A stretch of DNA of 50,928 nt from Chloroflexus sp. (lineage in GTDB: Bacteria > Chloroflexota > Chloroflexia > Chloroflexales > Chloroflexaceae): the NCBI GenBank assembly GCA_025057175.1, contig JANWYE010000003.1, forward strand, positions 1-50,928. Direction: 5' to 3'. Positions 25,752-33,855 of the stretch are shown in pieces; the stretch's first letter is position 1; the number at the start of each line of letters is the position of its first letter. Under the pieces are notes generated by a model. It was not told the origin of the DNA and ran no database searches. It was given only the letters and a program-made list of their open reading frames with translations. A program made the translations under genes and the position numbers.

Positions 25752-26882
25752 GTGATCGAACCTATGGACGAATTAGCCCTCCGGCTCTTACAAGGGATCA
25801 CGTCGATCACGTGGCAATCGCTCGTGATGATTGCAGTGGCGGGTCTGTTGTTTTACCTCGCCATCGTGCATGACTACGAACCGCTGCTGCTTGTGCCGAT
25901 TGGGGCCGGCGCATTGCTGGCGAACCTGCCGCTGTCGCCACTGCTAGGCGAAGATGGCATGCTCACCATTCTCTACAACAGCGGCGTCGGCAACGAACTC
26001 TTCCCGCTGCTCATCTTTATCGGGATTGGCGCGCTTACCGATTTCAGCCCGCTGCTCTCCAACCCGCGCATGGTCTTGCTCGGCGCGGCCGGCCAATTTG
26101 GTATCTTCGGCACCTTACTCGCCGCGCTTGCGCTTGGCTTCAGCCGTGAAGAAGCAGCCTCTATCGGAATTATCGGCGCGATCGACGGGCCAACCTCGAT
26201 CTATGTTTCGAGCCTGCTTGCGCCGCAACTGTTAGGGCCAATCACCGTGGCAGCGTACAGCTACATGTCGCTGGTGCCGGTAATTATGCCGCCGGTCATC
26301 CGCGCGCTCACTACGCCAGCCGAACGGCGGATTCGGATGGAATACGTGAGCCGCCCGATCAGCCGGCGCACGCGCATTCTCTTTCCGATTGTCACTACAA
26401 TTGTGGTAGGCACGCTCGTGCCGTTCGCCATCCCGCTGATTGGTATGTTGATGTTGGGCAACCTGATGCGCGAGTCGGGCGTGGTCGAGCGGCTGACCAA
26501 CACCTCGTCGCGCGAGCTAGCCAACATTGTCACCCTCTTTCTAGGGCTGGCGATTGGCTCGACGATGGAAGGCACGCGCTTCCTGCAACCGGCGACGTTG
26601 GCAATTTTGGCTTTGGGCATTCTGGCCTTCGTGCTCGACACTGCAGCCGGACTGCTCTTTGGCAAATTTCTGAACCTGCTCAGCCGTGGCCGCTTCAACC
26701 CGATCATTGGCGCCGCCGGCATTAGCGCCTTCCCCATGGCGGCGCGCGTCGTGCAAAAGATGGCGCATGAAGAGGATTTCGAGAATTTTCTGTTGATGCA
26801 TGCGATGGGGGCCAACGCCGCTGGGCAGGTCGCCAGCGTCGTTGCCGGCGGCGTGGTGCTAGCGTTGATGGGCGCAGCGTAG
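25752..26882 (+). CDS. mmdB: Na+-translocating decarboxylase beta subunit
   Basis: NSGVGNELFPLLIFIGIGALTDFSPLLSNPRMVLLGAAGQFGIFGTL; IIGAIDGPTSIYVSSLLAPQLLGPITVAAYSYMSLVPVIMPPV is diagnostic of OadB/MmdB/GcdB. Confidence 0.95.
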   Translation: MIEPMDELALRLLQGITSITWQSLVMIAVAGLLFYLAIVHDYEPLLLVPIGAGALLANLPLSPLLGEDGMLTILYNSGVGNELFPLLIFIGIGALTDFSPLLSNPRMVLLGAAGQFGIFGTLLAALALGFSREEAASIGIIGAIDGPTSIYVSSLLAPQLLGPITVAAYSYMSLVPVIMPPVIRALTTPAERRIRMEYVSRPISRRTRILFPIVTTIVVGTLVPFAIPLIGMLMLGNLMRESGVVERLTNTSSRELANIVTLFLGLAIGSTMEGTRFLQPATLAILALGILAFVLDTAAGLLFGKFLNLLSRGRFNPIIGAAGISAFPMAARVVQKMAHEEDFENFLLMHAMGANAAGQVASVVAGGVVLALMGAA

Positions 26883-26943
26883 CGCCTTGTAACCGGCGAT
26901 ATACAATGAGAAGAGAGGGCCGATCATGCCGGAGGAGTGAGTT

Positions 26944-27381
26944 ATGCCAAAGACCGAGCGCGTCGCCGAATGGATGAGCGAAAACCCGATCTGCGTCCCG
27001 CCCGATTTTTCGGCGCTCGCGGCCTATGAGCGCATGCGGGCGCGCGGGGTGCGGCGGATGCCGGTGGTAGATAAACAGGGCCATCTGGTTGGGATTATCA
27101 CGCGCAGTGATATTGAGCAAGCGATGAGCCATCCCCGCGACGATGAAGAACGCCGGTTGGCCCGCTTCAATCTGGCCGGCCAAACCGTGGCCGAATTGAT
27201 GACGCCTAACCCGCTGACCGTCACTTCGAGCGACTCGATTGGCAAGGCGGCGGCCATTATGGTGCGGGCGCGGGTCAGTGGCCTGCCGGTGGTGGATGAA
27301 GGCCGGCTCGTCGGGATCATCACCGAGTCGGATATTTTCCGGCTGGTAGCCAGCACGTGGGCGGCGGAAGAGACCGAGTAG
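26944..27381 (+). CDS. CBS-domain pair protein
   Basis: Two CBS motifs: RMPVVDKQGHLVGIITRSDI and GLPVVDEGRLVGIITESDIF. Confidence 0.9.
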   Translation: MPKTERVAEWMSENPICVPPDFSALAAYERMRARGVRRMPVVDKQGHLVGIITRSDIEQAMSHPRDDEERRLARFNLAGQTVAELMTPNPLTVTSSDSIGKAAAIMVRARVSGLPVVDEGRLVGIITESDIFRLVASTWAAEETE

Positions 27382-27387
27382 CTCTGC

Positions 27388-27588
27388 CTAATGGCACAAG
27401 AAGAACCACGTCAGATCACTCACCATTGTGGGCGTTGCGCGCGATAGCCACAACGCCCACAATCCGCCGCCGATCAGGCTCAGCGCGAGCAACGCGCCGC
27501 CAGCCAGCCAAAAGAGGGCAACGCCATTATCAGCGCCCGGCGATTGTGTCTGCTCACTATGCTCAAACATATCACCATCCCCTTTCAT
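27388..27588 (-). CDS. Small single-TM protein downstream of MFS transporter
   Basis: GVALFWLAGGALLALSLIGGGLWALWLS; ATG 27588 lies 1 nt after the MFS stop (TGAgATG); alternative start 27570. Confidence 0.55.
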   Translation of the reverse strand: MKGDGDMFEHSEQTQSPGADNGVALFWLAGGALLALSLIGGGLWALWLSRATPTMVSDLTWFFLCH

Positions 27589-27589
27589 C

Positions 27590-28795
27590 TCAGACCGGTT
27601 GCTCGACCAACTGGCGCGCTGGACGATCATCGATCAACCAGTGGATGACGGTTGCAGCGAGGCTCAGCGCCAATGCCGCCAACCAAACCGGCAAATAACT
27701 GCCGGTGCGGTCGTAGACCGCGCCCCCTAGCCATGCGCCTAAAAAGGCCCCGATCTGATGGCCGAAGAAGACAAAGCCGTACAGCATGCCTAGATAGCGG
27801 GTGCCGAAGAGCTGGGCAACGACGCCGCTGGTTAATGGCACGGTGCCGAGCCAGAGCAAACCAATGCCCAGACCGAACAGTAAGGCACTGGCATCGGTGA
27901 GCGGCGCGATCAGGAACAACCCAAAGATGATCGCGCGGCCAAAGTAGATACCGCTCAAGACCTGCTTCTTGACCATGCGGTCGCCAAGCGCGCCAAAGAG
28001 ATACGAACCGGCAACGTTGCCCAACCCGATTAACGCCAGCGCCGCGGCTGCCACCGCCGCGCTAATGCCGCTATCAACCAGATAGGCCGGCAGATGGGTA
28101 GCGACGAAAGCGACATGGAAGCCACACACGAAGAATCCGGCGAACAACAGCGCGTAACCGGGATGGCGCAAGGCGATTGCGATCACCTGCTGCCCGCGCA
28201 GCGCGTTGGTTGCCGCGCTAGCGCGACCGGCTCGCGCGCCGAGCGCCGGCGCCAGCAGCACCGGCAGCATCATCACTGCCGCCAGCGCCAGTAACGCGCC
28301 TTGCCAGCCAAAGGCAGCGATCAACAACTGCGCCAATGGCACAAAGGCAAACATCCCTACCGAACCGCCGGCAGTCACCAGACCGAAGGCGAAACCACGC
28401 CGCGCCGGCGGCACTAACTGGCCGATGGAACCAAAGACCGGCGCGAAGGTGGTGGCGCTTTGGGCTAGCCCAACGACCACACCCAGCGCCAGCAAAAGGA
28501 GCAACGGCGAGGCGGCAATCGCTACTGCCGCGACGCCAAGAGCGTACACTATCGCGCCCAACGCAATTAAGCGCCGGCCGCCGTAACGGTCAGCCAGCGC
28601 GCCGGCAAACGGGGTTGCAATCCCAAAGACGAGATTCTGTATGGCCAAGGTTAAGCCAACTTGCTCGCGCCCCAAGCCCAACGCCTCGCTCAGCGGCACC
28701 AAAAAGACGCCAAAGGTTTGGCGAATGCCCATGGCGATGGTGACAATCAACGCGCCACAGACACTCGCCACAACCCATTTTGGTATTTGTTGCAT
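27590..28795 (-). CDS. MFS transporter
   Basis: About 12 TM; GIRQTFGVFLVPLSEALGLGREQVGLTLAIQNLVFGIATPFAGALADRYGGRRLIALG; ATG at 28795. Confidence 0.92.
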   Translation of the reverse strand: MQQIPKWVVASVCGALIVTIAMGIRQTFGVFLVPLSEALGLGREQVGLTLAIQNLVFGIATPFAGALADRYGGRRLIALGAIVYALGVAAVAIAASPLLLLLALGVVVGLAQSATTFAPVFGSIGQLVPPARRGFAFGLVTAGGSVGMFAFVPLAQLLIAAFGWQGALLALAAVMMLPVLLAPALGARAGRASAATNALRGQQVIAIALRHPGYALLFAGFFVCGFHVAFVATHLPAYLVDSGISAAVAAAALALIGLGNVAGSYLFGALGDRMVKKQVLSGIYFGRAIIFGLFLIAPLTDASALLFGLGIGLLWLGTVPLTSGVVAQLFGTRYLGMLYGFVFFGHQIGAFLGAWLGGAVYDRTGSYLPVWLAALALSLAATVIHWLIDDRPARQLVEQPV

Positions 28796-29007
28796 ATCAT
28801 TCTCTGTCAAGATAAGAGAGGCATAATCTATAGAATAGTCACAAACGCCATATTTGACAAGGATGCGCCGCATTGGCGCTTAAGCGACCGATTGCCGGCG
28901 GCAACAAACAGTTTGCGGTCTGATGCGCATATATCGCCCGCAATGGGCAAACGATCACACCTCAGGGGCGCTGATGCTGGCACCCAGACCGCGCGCCGGC
29001 AAAAGCA

Positions 29008-29034
29008 GAGCGCGGCAGCGAGACTGCCGCACTC
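29008..29034. repeat. Palindromic intergenic element (copy 4)
   Basis: GAGCGCGGCAG-cgaga-CTGCCGCACTC, one mismatch. Confidence 0.75.
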
Positions 29035-29064
29035 CGCACAGGGAAAACCATACCTTACAGCTTG

Positions 29065-30024
29065 TCACCCATAAAAAGCGCGGCGCAGCGCGTTCAGGAT
29101 ATCGCGCTGAAACGCTTGGGAGACGCGAGCAGTAGGCACTAGGTTAAAGCCATGGTATGCGCCCGGATAGACATGCAGCTCGGTTGGCACGCCGGCCCGC
29201 GTCAAGCGCCGCGCATACTCTATATCTTCTTCGAGAAACAGATCGAGCGCACCCGTATTGATAAAGGTCGCCGGCAGACCGGCCAAGTTCTCAGCCCGCG
29301 CGGCAGCCGCATACGGTGAAACATCAGGACTGCCGGGAGGTTGGCCAAGCAGGGCCGACCAGCCAAAATGGTTGGCAGCGTGATTCCAGATAAATTCACC
29401 GGTGAACGGATGGGGATCGGCCAACACTGCGGTGCGATCATCGAGCATTGGGTAGATCAGCAACTGGAACGAGACCGGCACTTCGCCGCGATCGCGGGCC
29501 AACAGCGCCAAACCCGCCGCTAAGCCGCCGCCGGCGCTCGCGCCGCCAATCGCAATCCGTTGGCGATCGACACCCAAGGTCTCAGCGTTCGCATGCAGCC
29601 ATTTCAACGCGGCATAACAGTCTTCGACCGGACCCGGATGCGGCGTTTCCGGCGCTAGTCGGTAATCGACCGAGGCGACCAGACAATTGAGTTCGCTGAC
29701 GAAGGTCTTCAGTTGGGCGTCATCCTGCTCAGCAGAGCCAAGCACGTACCCGCCGCCGTGGATCCACAGCAGAGCGGGCAATGACGGAACAGCCTCGGAC
29801 GGGCGATACACCAACACGCGCACGTCTGGCGCATCTGGCGGGCCGGGCACTCTATATTCTGTCACCGTAACATTAGGAAACTCAGGCACGGCAGCCGCCA
29901 ACTGGGCGCGCATCTGCTCCATGCCGGCCCGGATCTGCGGCAACTGTTCCCGATCGAGCACAATCGGTGGAAAGACCTCGAGCAATGGCAACAATTCTGG
30001 ATCAACCAAGTGGCGCGTGCTCAT
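29065..30024 (-). CDS. Alpha/beta hydrolase fold esterase (Aes/HSL-like)
   Basis: PALLWIHGGGYVLGSAEQDD; IAIGGASAGGGLAAGLAL; YPGAYHGFNLVP. Confidence 0.93.
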   Translation of the reverse strand: MSTRHLVDPELLPLLEVFPPIVLDREQLPQIRAGMEQMRAQLAAAVPEFPNVTVTEYRVPGPPDAPDVRVLVYRPSEAVPSLPALLWIHGGGYVLGSAEQDDAQLKTFVSELNCLVASVDYRLAPETPHPGPVEDCYAALKWLHANAETLGVDRQRIAIGGASAGGGLAAGLALLARDRGEVPVSFQLLIYPMLDDRTAVLADPHPFTGEFIWNHAANHFGWSALLGQPPGSPDVSPYAAAARAENLAGLPATFINTGALDLFLEEDIEYARRLTRAGVPTELHVYPGAYHGFNLVPTARVSQAFQRDILNALRRAFYG

Positions 30025-30134
30025 AGCAAACCTTTCTTATCACCTTGCAGCGCAACCGTTGCGCTTGCACCCACCAATTCAAGCTCGTCTGCCCTCCCTT
30101 TGCCTCGCGTGACCGGCCACTGCAATTGCAAGGT

Positions 30135-30785
30135 TCAGCCATCGGTCGCGGCTGAGGCAGACCCCTCGCCAACCAAGAGGCGGACAACGTATGCTGCTAA
30201 TGCCTCAGGAGTGACTTGTCCGGCGGCGAGCAACTGCAAATAACGTTCTGGCGCCAGCAAACTTTGCAATGTGGCGACGAGGATGGTTGTCGGAACATCA
30301 TTAGCGATTTCACCATCCCGCTTTCCCTCGTCAAGCAATGCGGCCAATCGGTTCAACGCTTGCTCGGCGCGCAGACGGAGATCGGCGCGCTGTTCAAGAA
30401 TCTGGTGGGTCAGGCCAAAACGGCTTGCGATTTCCAACAAAAACTGGCCGCGTTTTTCCTGTAATTGCCGGTATGTCCAAACCAAAATGCGCTCAAGGCG
30501 CGCTCGAACTGAGACCGGCTCGTCAGCAATCTGCTGAACAGCTACCAAGAAGAGGTTGATCTGCTGGGCCAACAGCGCCTCGACCAGAGCGTCTTTACTG
30601 GTAAAGTGGAGATAAATTGTCCCTTTTGACACGCCAACCCGCGCAGCAATTTCGTCAAGCGAGGTTCGATGATAGCCTTTCTCAACCAGTAGCTCTTGCG
30701 CATGCTGGAGGATCAAGGCCTCACGTTCGGCGCGTTGCCGCTGCTTCCACGAAGGAGCTTGTTCTGGCGCTGATCGCATTGCCAA
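30135..30785 (-). CDS. TetR/AcrR family transcriptional regulator
   Basis: ILQHAQELLVEKGYHRTSLDEIAARVGVSKGTIYLHFTSKDALVEALL. Confidence 0.95.
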   Translation of the reverse strand: MAMRSAPEQAPSWKQRQRAEREALILQHAQELLVEKGYHRTSLDEIAARVGVSKGTIYLHFTSKDALVEALLAQQINLFLVAVQQIADEPVSVRARLERILVWTYRQLQEKRGQFLLEIASRFGLTHQILEQRADLRLRAEQALNRLAALLDEGKRDGEIANDVPTTILVATLQSLLAPERYLQLLAAGQVTPEALAAYVVRLLVGEGSASAATDG

Positions 30786-30837
30786 TCCTTGTAGGCGTAC
30801 GGAGCAAGATGACGAAGCGAACTTGTTAGTAATAAAA

Positions 30838-30851
30838 TGACTGGACAGTCA
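30838..30851. promoter_or_regulatory. Probable TetR-family operator
   Basis: TGACTG-GA-CAGTCA perfect inverted repeat upstream of the TetR gene, adjacent to its candidate -10. Confidence 0.65.
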
Positions 30852-30853
30852 AA

Positions 30854-30862
30854 ATTGTACCA
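30854..30862 (-). promoter_or_regulatory. Extended -10 candidate for the TetR gene
   Basis: TGGTACAAT on the minus strand, immediately upstream of the operator. Confidence 0.5.
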
Positions 30863-31005
30863 CGCTCCGCCCACTTGTCAAGGAATGCGCAGGCCGTTTG
30901 CCAGACAGCGGCCTACTGCCTAGAGATGTCGCTCCCTATGCGCGCAATGCAGCATTGCCGCCACACCGAACGCGATCGACAGCCCTCGCGCCAAGCAACA
31001 ACATC

Positions 31006-31368
31006 TCACTGCTCGCATGTCACATCAACACTACTGCCAATGCAGACATCGAACCCAGCGCCGCCAATGAGCACATCGGCGCCGCGACCGCCGATGATGC
31101 AATCGTTGCCACCCCGGCCATCGATCACGTCATTGCCCTCGCTGCCCACGATGAGATCATTGCCCTCGCTGCCGGTGATCACGCCAGCGCCCGAAATGAT
31201 AGCGCCGAGACCCATGCCGGCGCATGCCGGCGGCGCTACATCTTGCGCGCTAAGCGACATGTGCAGATCGGCCATTGCGGCCGGAGGAATGGCAATGCTC
31301 GCCGCTGCCGCCATCGCCATTGCTCCCACAATACTACTCACCAGTATCAAGACGATCAACCGTTTCAT
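31006..31368 (-). CDS. Small exported RTX-repeat (hemolysin-type Ca-binding) protein
   Basis: Signal-like N-terminus MKRLIVLILVSSIVGAMAMAAAA; nonapeptides GSEGNDLIVGSEGNDVIDGRGGNDCIIGGRGADVLIGGAGFD; ATGA overlap with the upstream gene. Confidence 0.82.
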   Translation of the reverse strand: MKRLIVLILVSSIVGAMAMAAAASIAIPPAAMADLHMSLSAQDVAPPACAGMGLGAIISGAGVITGSEGNDLIVGSEGNDVIDGRGGNDCIIGGRGADVLIGGAGFDVCIGSSVDVTCEQ

Positions 31369-33110
31369 GCTTCACCTCGTTGGTTTGCCGCCCCAGCCCA
31401 ATGCTGCTCACGCGCTTCGCGCCATGCCTGCGCGAAGGCGGGATTCTGGCTGCGTTCGCGGTATGCGGTAAGGGGATCAATGCTAGCAGCTTGGCACGCC
31501 TCGCTGACCCGCCCGGTTTCACGAAGGACGGCAATAAACCGGTCATGCCAGCCAGCCGGTAAAAGTTGGCGTTCAACAGGGGGTGGCGTGAAGCTGGGTT
31601 GAGCGCCGGGATCGGCGGCGGTTTGGTAGACGTAGATGGTCCCTTCATCAATGAGCAGATATTGTTCTGGCACACTGCTCGTATCGCGGATGATCAGCCC
31701 GCCACAGCGTTGGGCCAGCCGCGCTAGATCGGCCATCGTTGCCACCGCTATTTGCGGCAGATCAACACGGGGCGCTATGCCGGTGATGATGAGATTGCCA
31801 TACCAAAACTGAATGCGCATGGTTTCATCGCGTTGCCAACGCCGCCACAACGGCCATCCAATCGCGATGGCGGCAATCGCGAGCACGCCGGCGACCAGCG
31901 TGCCCCATAATCGAGCCGCTTGCACATCAAAACTCAGCATAAACACTGACAACCGCGCTGGCTCGATGCGTGTCTGCGTGACCTGACCCTCGGCGCGCGG
32001 ATTAAGACCCTGCCGGTCATCGTTGGGGTTGACGAGCGTTAGTTGCGCTTTGTCAAACCGGAAGAGCAACTGTGGCGCAAAGGTATCGCTCAACGCTAAC
32101 CCATTCAGCTCGCCGCTGACCACAACCTGCGGGATGATGGCCAACAGATAGTACTGATTACTCAACCCAGTCTGCTGCTCGAGTTGCGTGATCAGTGCGC
32201 GCAGGTTGTTGAGATTGATCACCCCTTGCACAGTCGCTTCAGTGCCTTGAAACGGTTGCTCTGGCGCGAGCGCCAACCGCCGGCGCCAGCCGTTAGCGGC
32301 GCTGACTTCGGCATTCAGCGCGATTGTGCCGCGCGCAGTGGTGGCATCGAGCAATTCATAGCGAAAAGTTACTGCTAATGTTGAGGAAAGTTGAAAATAG
32401 ACCGGATCACCGGTCTGCGCCTGCGTGGTATCGTAAATACCGGGCGGCGCGTCGGCCAGATAGGAAAATGCCCCCTGTTGGCGATATGTCACCGGCTCAG
32501 CCATTGTGCGGCTGGCAGGCTGAAGAAAGGCGTAGCCGGCAAGTATGCCGGCAACGAGCGCGCCAATGGCGCATAAGCTCACTGCGGCCATTGCAAACTC
32601 AACCGGCTGAACAACAGAAGTAGGCCGGCGCTGCCGTCTCGTTGCGGGTTGTTGCGCCATCACCATCCCTCCTCCCACCAGTATGGCGATAGCCAGCCAC
32701 CAGTATTGCCGCGCTAGCGCCAAGATGCTCCCTAGGCGCGGAATATGCAGCCATGCACGCCCTTCGATCTCTTGCGGCAGCGGTTCGTAAGGATCAACAA
32801 AATCGTTATGATCGCCCTTCAACCGCCAACGGTCACCATTCTGGCCAATAATACGATGGATCACCAACCCAATCTCAGGATGGCGGTAAGTGACAATATC
32901 GCCAATAGCGTAGTCATCAGCAGCGCGAGTGATAACCAGATCGCCGCGCTGGTAGAGCGGCGCCATACTGTTGCCATTAATCACGACAAAACGCGCGACG
33001 CCGCCGAGCGAACTTGGCGCAAACAGCCACCAGATCATGGCAAGGCCGAGCATGATTACTAGCCCGCCCACCCACCGGCCTATGAGAGTTCGCCCGCCTA
33101 CTCGTACCAT
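31365..33110 (-). CDS. ER/SipW-type signal peptidase I with extra extracytoplasmic domain and HTH-like C-terminus
   Basis: VVINGNSMAPLYQRGDLVITR (Ser), GDIVTYRH...LVIHRIIG (His instead of Lys), WRLKGDHNDFVDP; four predicted TM segments; C-terminal FIAVLRETGRVSEACQAASIDPLTAYRERSQNPAFAQAW. Confidence 0.85.
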   Translation of the reverse strand: MVRVGGRTLIGRWVGGLVIMLGLAMIWWLFAPSSLGGVARFVVINGNSMAPLYQRGDLVITRAADDYAIGDIVTYRHPEIGLVIHRIIGQNGDRWRLKGDHNDFVDPYEPLPQEIEGRAWLHIPRLGSILALARQYWWLAIAILVGGGMVMAQQPATRRQRRPTSVVQPVEFAMAAVSLCAIGALVAGILAGYAFLQPASRTMAEPVTYRQQGAFSYLADAPPGIYDTTQAQTGDPVYFQLSSTLAVTFRYELLDATTARGTIALNAEVSAANGWRRRLALAPEQPFQGTEATVQGVINLNNLRALITQLEQQTGLSNQYYLLAIIPQVVVSGELNGLALSDTFAPQLLFRFDKAQLTLVNPNDDRQGLNPRAEGQVTQTRIEPARLSVFMLSFDVQAARLWGTLVAGVLAIAAIAIGWPLWRRWQRDETMRIQFWYGNLIITGIAPRVDLPQIAVATMADLARLAQRCGGLIIRDTSSVPEQYLLIDEGTIYVYQTAADPGAQPSFTPPPVERQLLPAGWHDRFIAVLRETGRVSEACQAASIDPLTAYRERSQNPAFAQAWREAREQHWAGAANQRGEA

Positions 33111-33129
33111 GGTCGCCTCTTATCATACA

Positions 33130-33172
33130 AAACGGGCAAGAGGAGCACATCTTGCTCGCCTCTTGCCCGTTT
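33130..33172 (-). terminator. Strong hairpin between small exported protein and signal peptidase genes
   Basis: Perfect 14-bp arms AAACGGGCAAGAGG / CCTCTTGCCCGTTT followed on the minus strand by TTTTGTAT. Confidence 0.8.
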
Positions 33173-33189
33173 CACGGCGTCACTGTCGC

Positions 33190-33561
33190 TTAGTTGTGCG
33201 CCACAATGCGCAGTGTGGTGTGCGTCGCGATTGGCACATTCGGCGACGGATCAGCCGTCCACGTGCCACCCGACTCGGTTGCCGTCACCCAGTTCGAGCC
33301 GTCGAGCTGCACGAGCACCGTCGTTGGTGCAGCCGCGCCGGTCAGGGTAAACGTGACCTTATCAATCAGGGTTGGGTTGGTCGCATCATACACATAGGTC
33401 AAGCTGCCGACAGTGTAACCGCTAATCGTCAGCGAGCCATCACCGGCGACCACGACTGCGCTGCCAAATGAGTTGGTCGCGGCGAAGCCATACGCGGCGG
33501 CAGCCAACGCCAATGCGAGCAGGGCAGCAATCAGAGTTTTAGGACGGAGCAGAGTAGCCAT
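33190..33561 (-). CDS. Small exported protein with SipW-type signal peptide
   Basis: TLIAALLALALAAAAYGFAATNSFGSAVVVAGDGSLTISGYTVGSLTYVYDATNP; good SD AAGGAGG before the ATG; adjacent to SipW-type peptidase. Confidence 0.75.
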   Translation of the reverse strand: MATLLRPKTLIAALLALALAAAAYGFAATNSFGSAVVVAGDGSLTISGYTVGSLTYVYDATNPTLIDKVTFTLTGAAAPTTVLVQLDGSNWVTATESGGTWTADPSPNVPIATHTTLRIVAHN

Positions 33562-33855
33562 ACAACGCCTCCTTGCGTGTCGTGAAGCGGTTCACTAACC
33601 GTTTCTTTAGATTTGATGATAGAGGAAACGCTGGTTCTTCACAATCACATAAAAGTTTGCTCCTACCGATAATCGTTCTGTAGCGAGAGGTGTGACCTCA
33701 GTACCAAGATTATTTGTGCGAAGATGGACAGACAATAATGACCGTTGCAACAGTCTCACGATACCTCCACCCAACTTCCCCTAGCAGAATAGGCCGCCAT
33801 CGGGTATAACAATTGATAGCAGCAGCATATACCTTTGCTCACATAAGGAACTGCA

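Noticed and set aside
24650-25810. 386-aa minus-strand ORF antisense to the decarboxylase operon
   Set aside because: Lies opposite well-supported OadG, biotin-carrier and beta-subunit genes; Arg/His/Ser-rich composition typical of GC-rich antisense frames.
31006-31602. Plus-strand ORFs (198 and 234 aa) opposite the RTX gene
   Set aside because: Antisense to the RTX-repeat gene; repetitive appearance is inherited from the RTX repeats.
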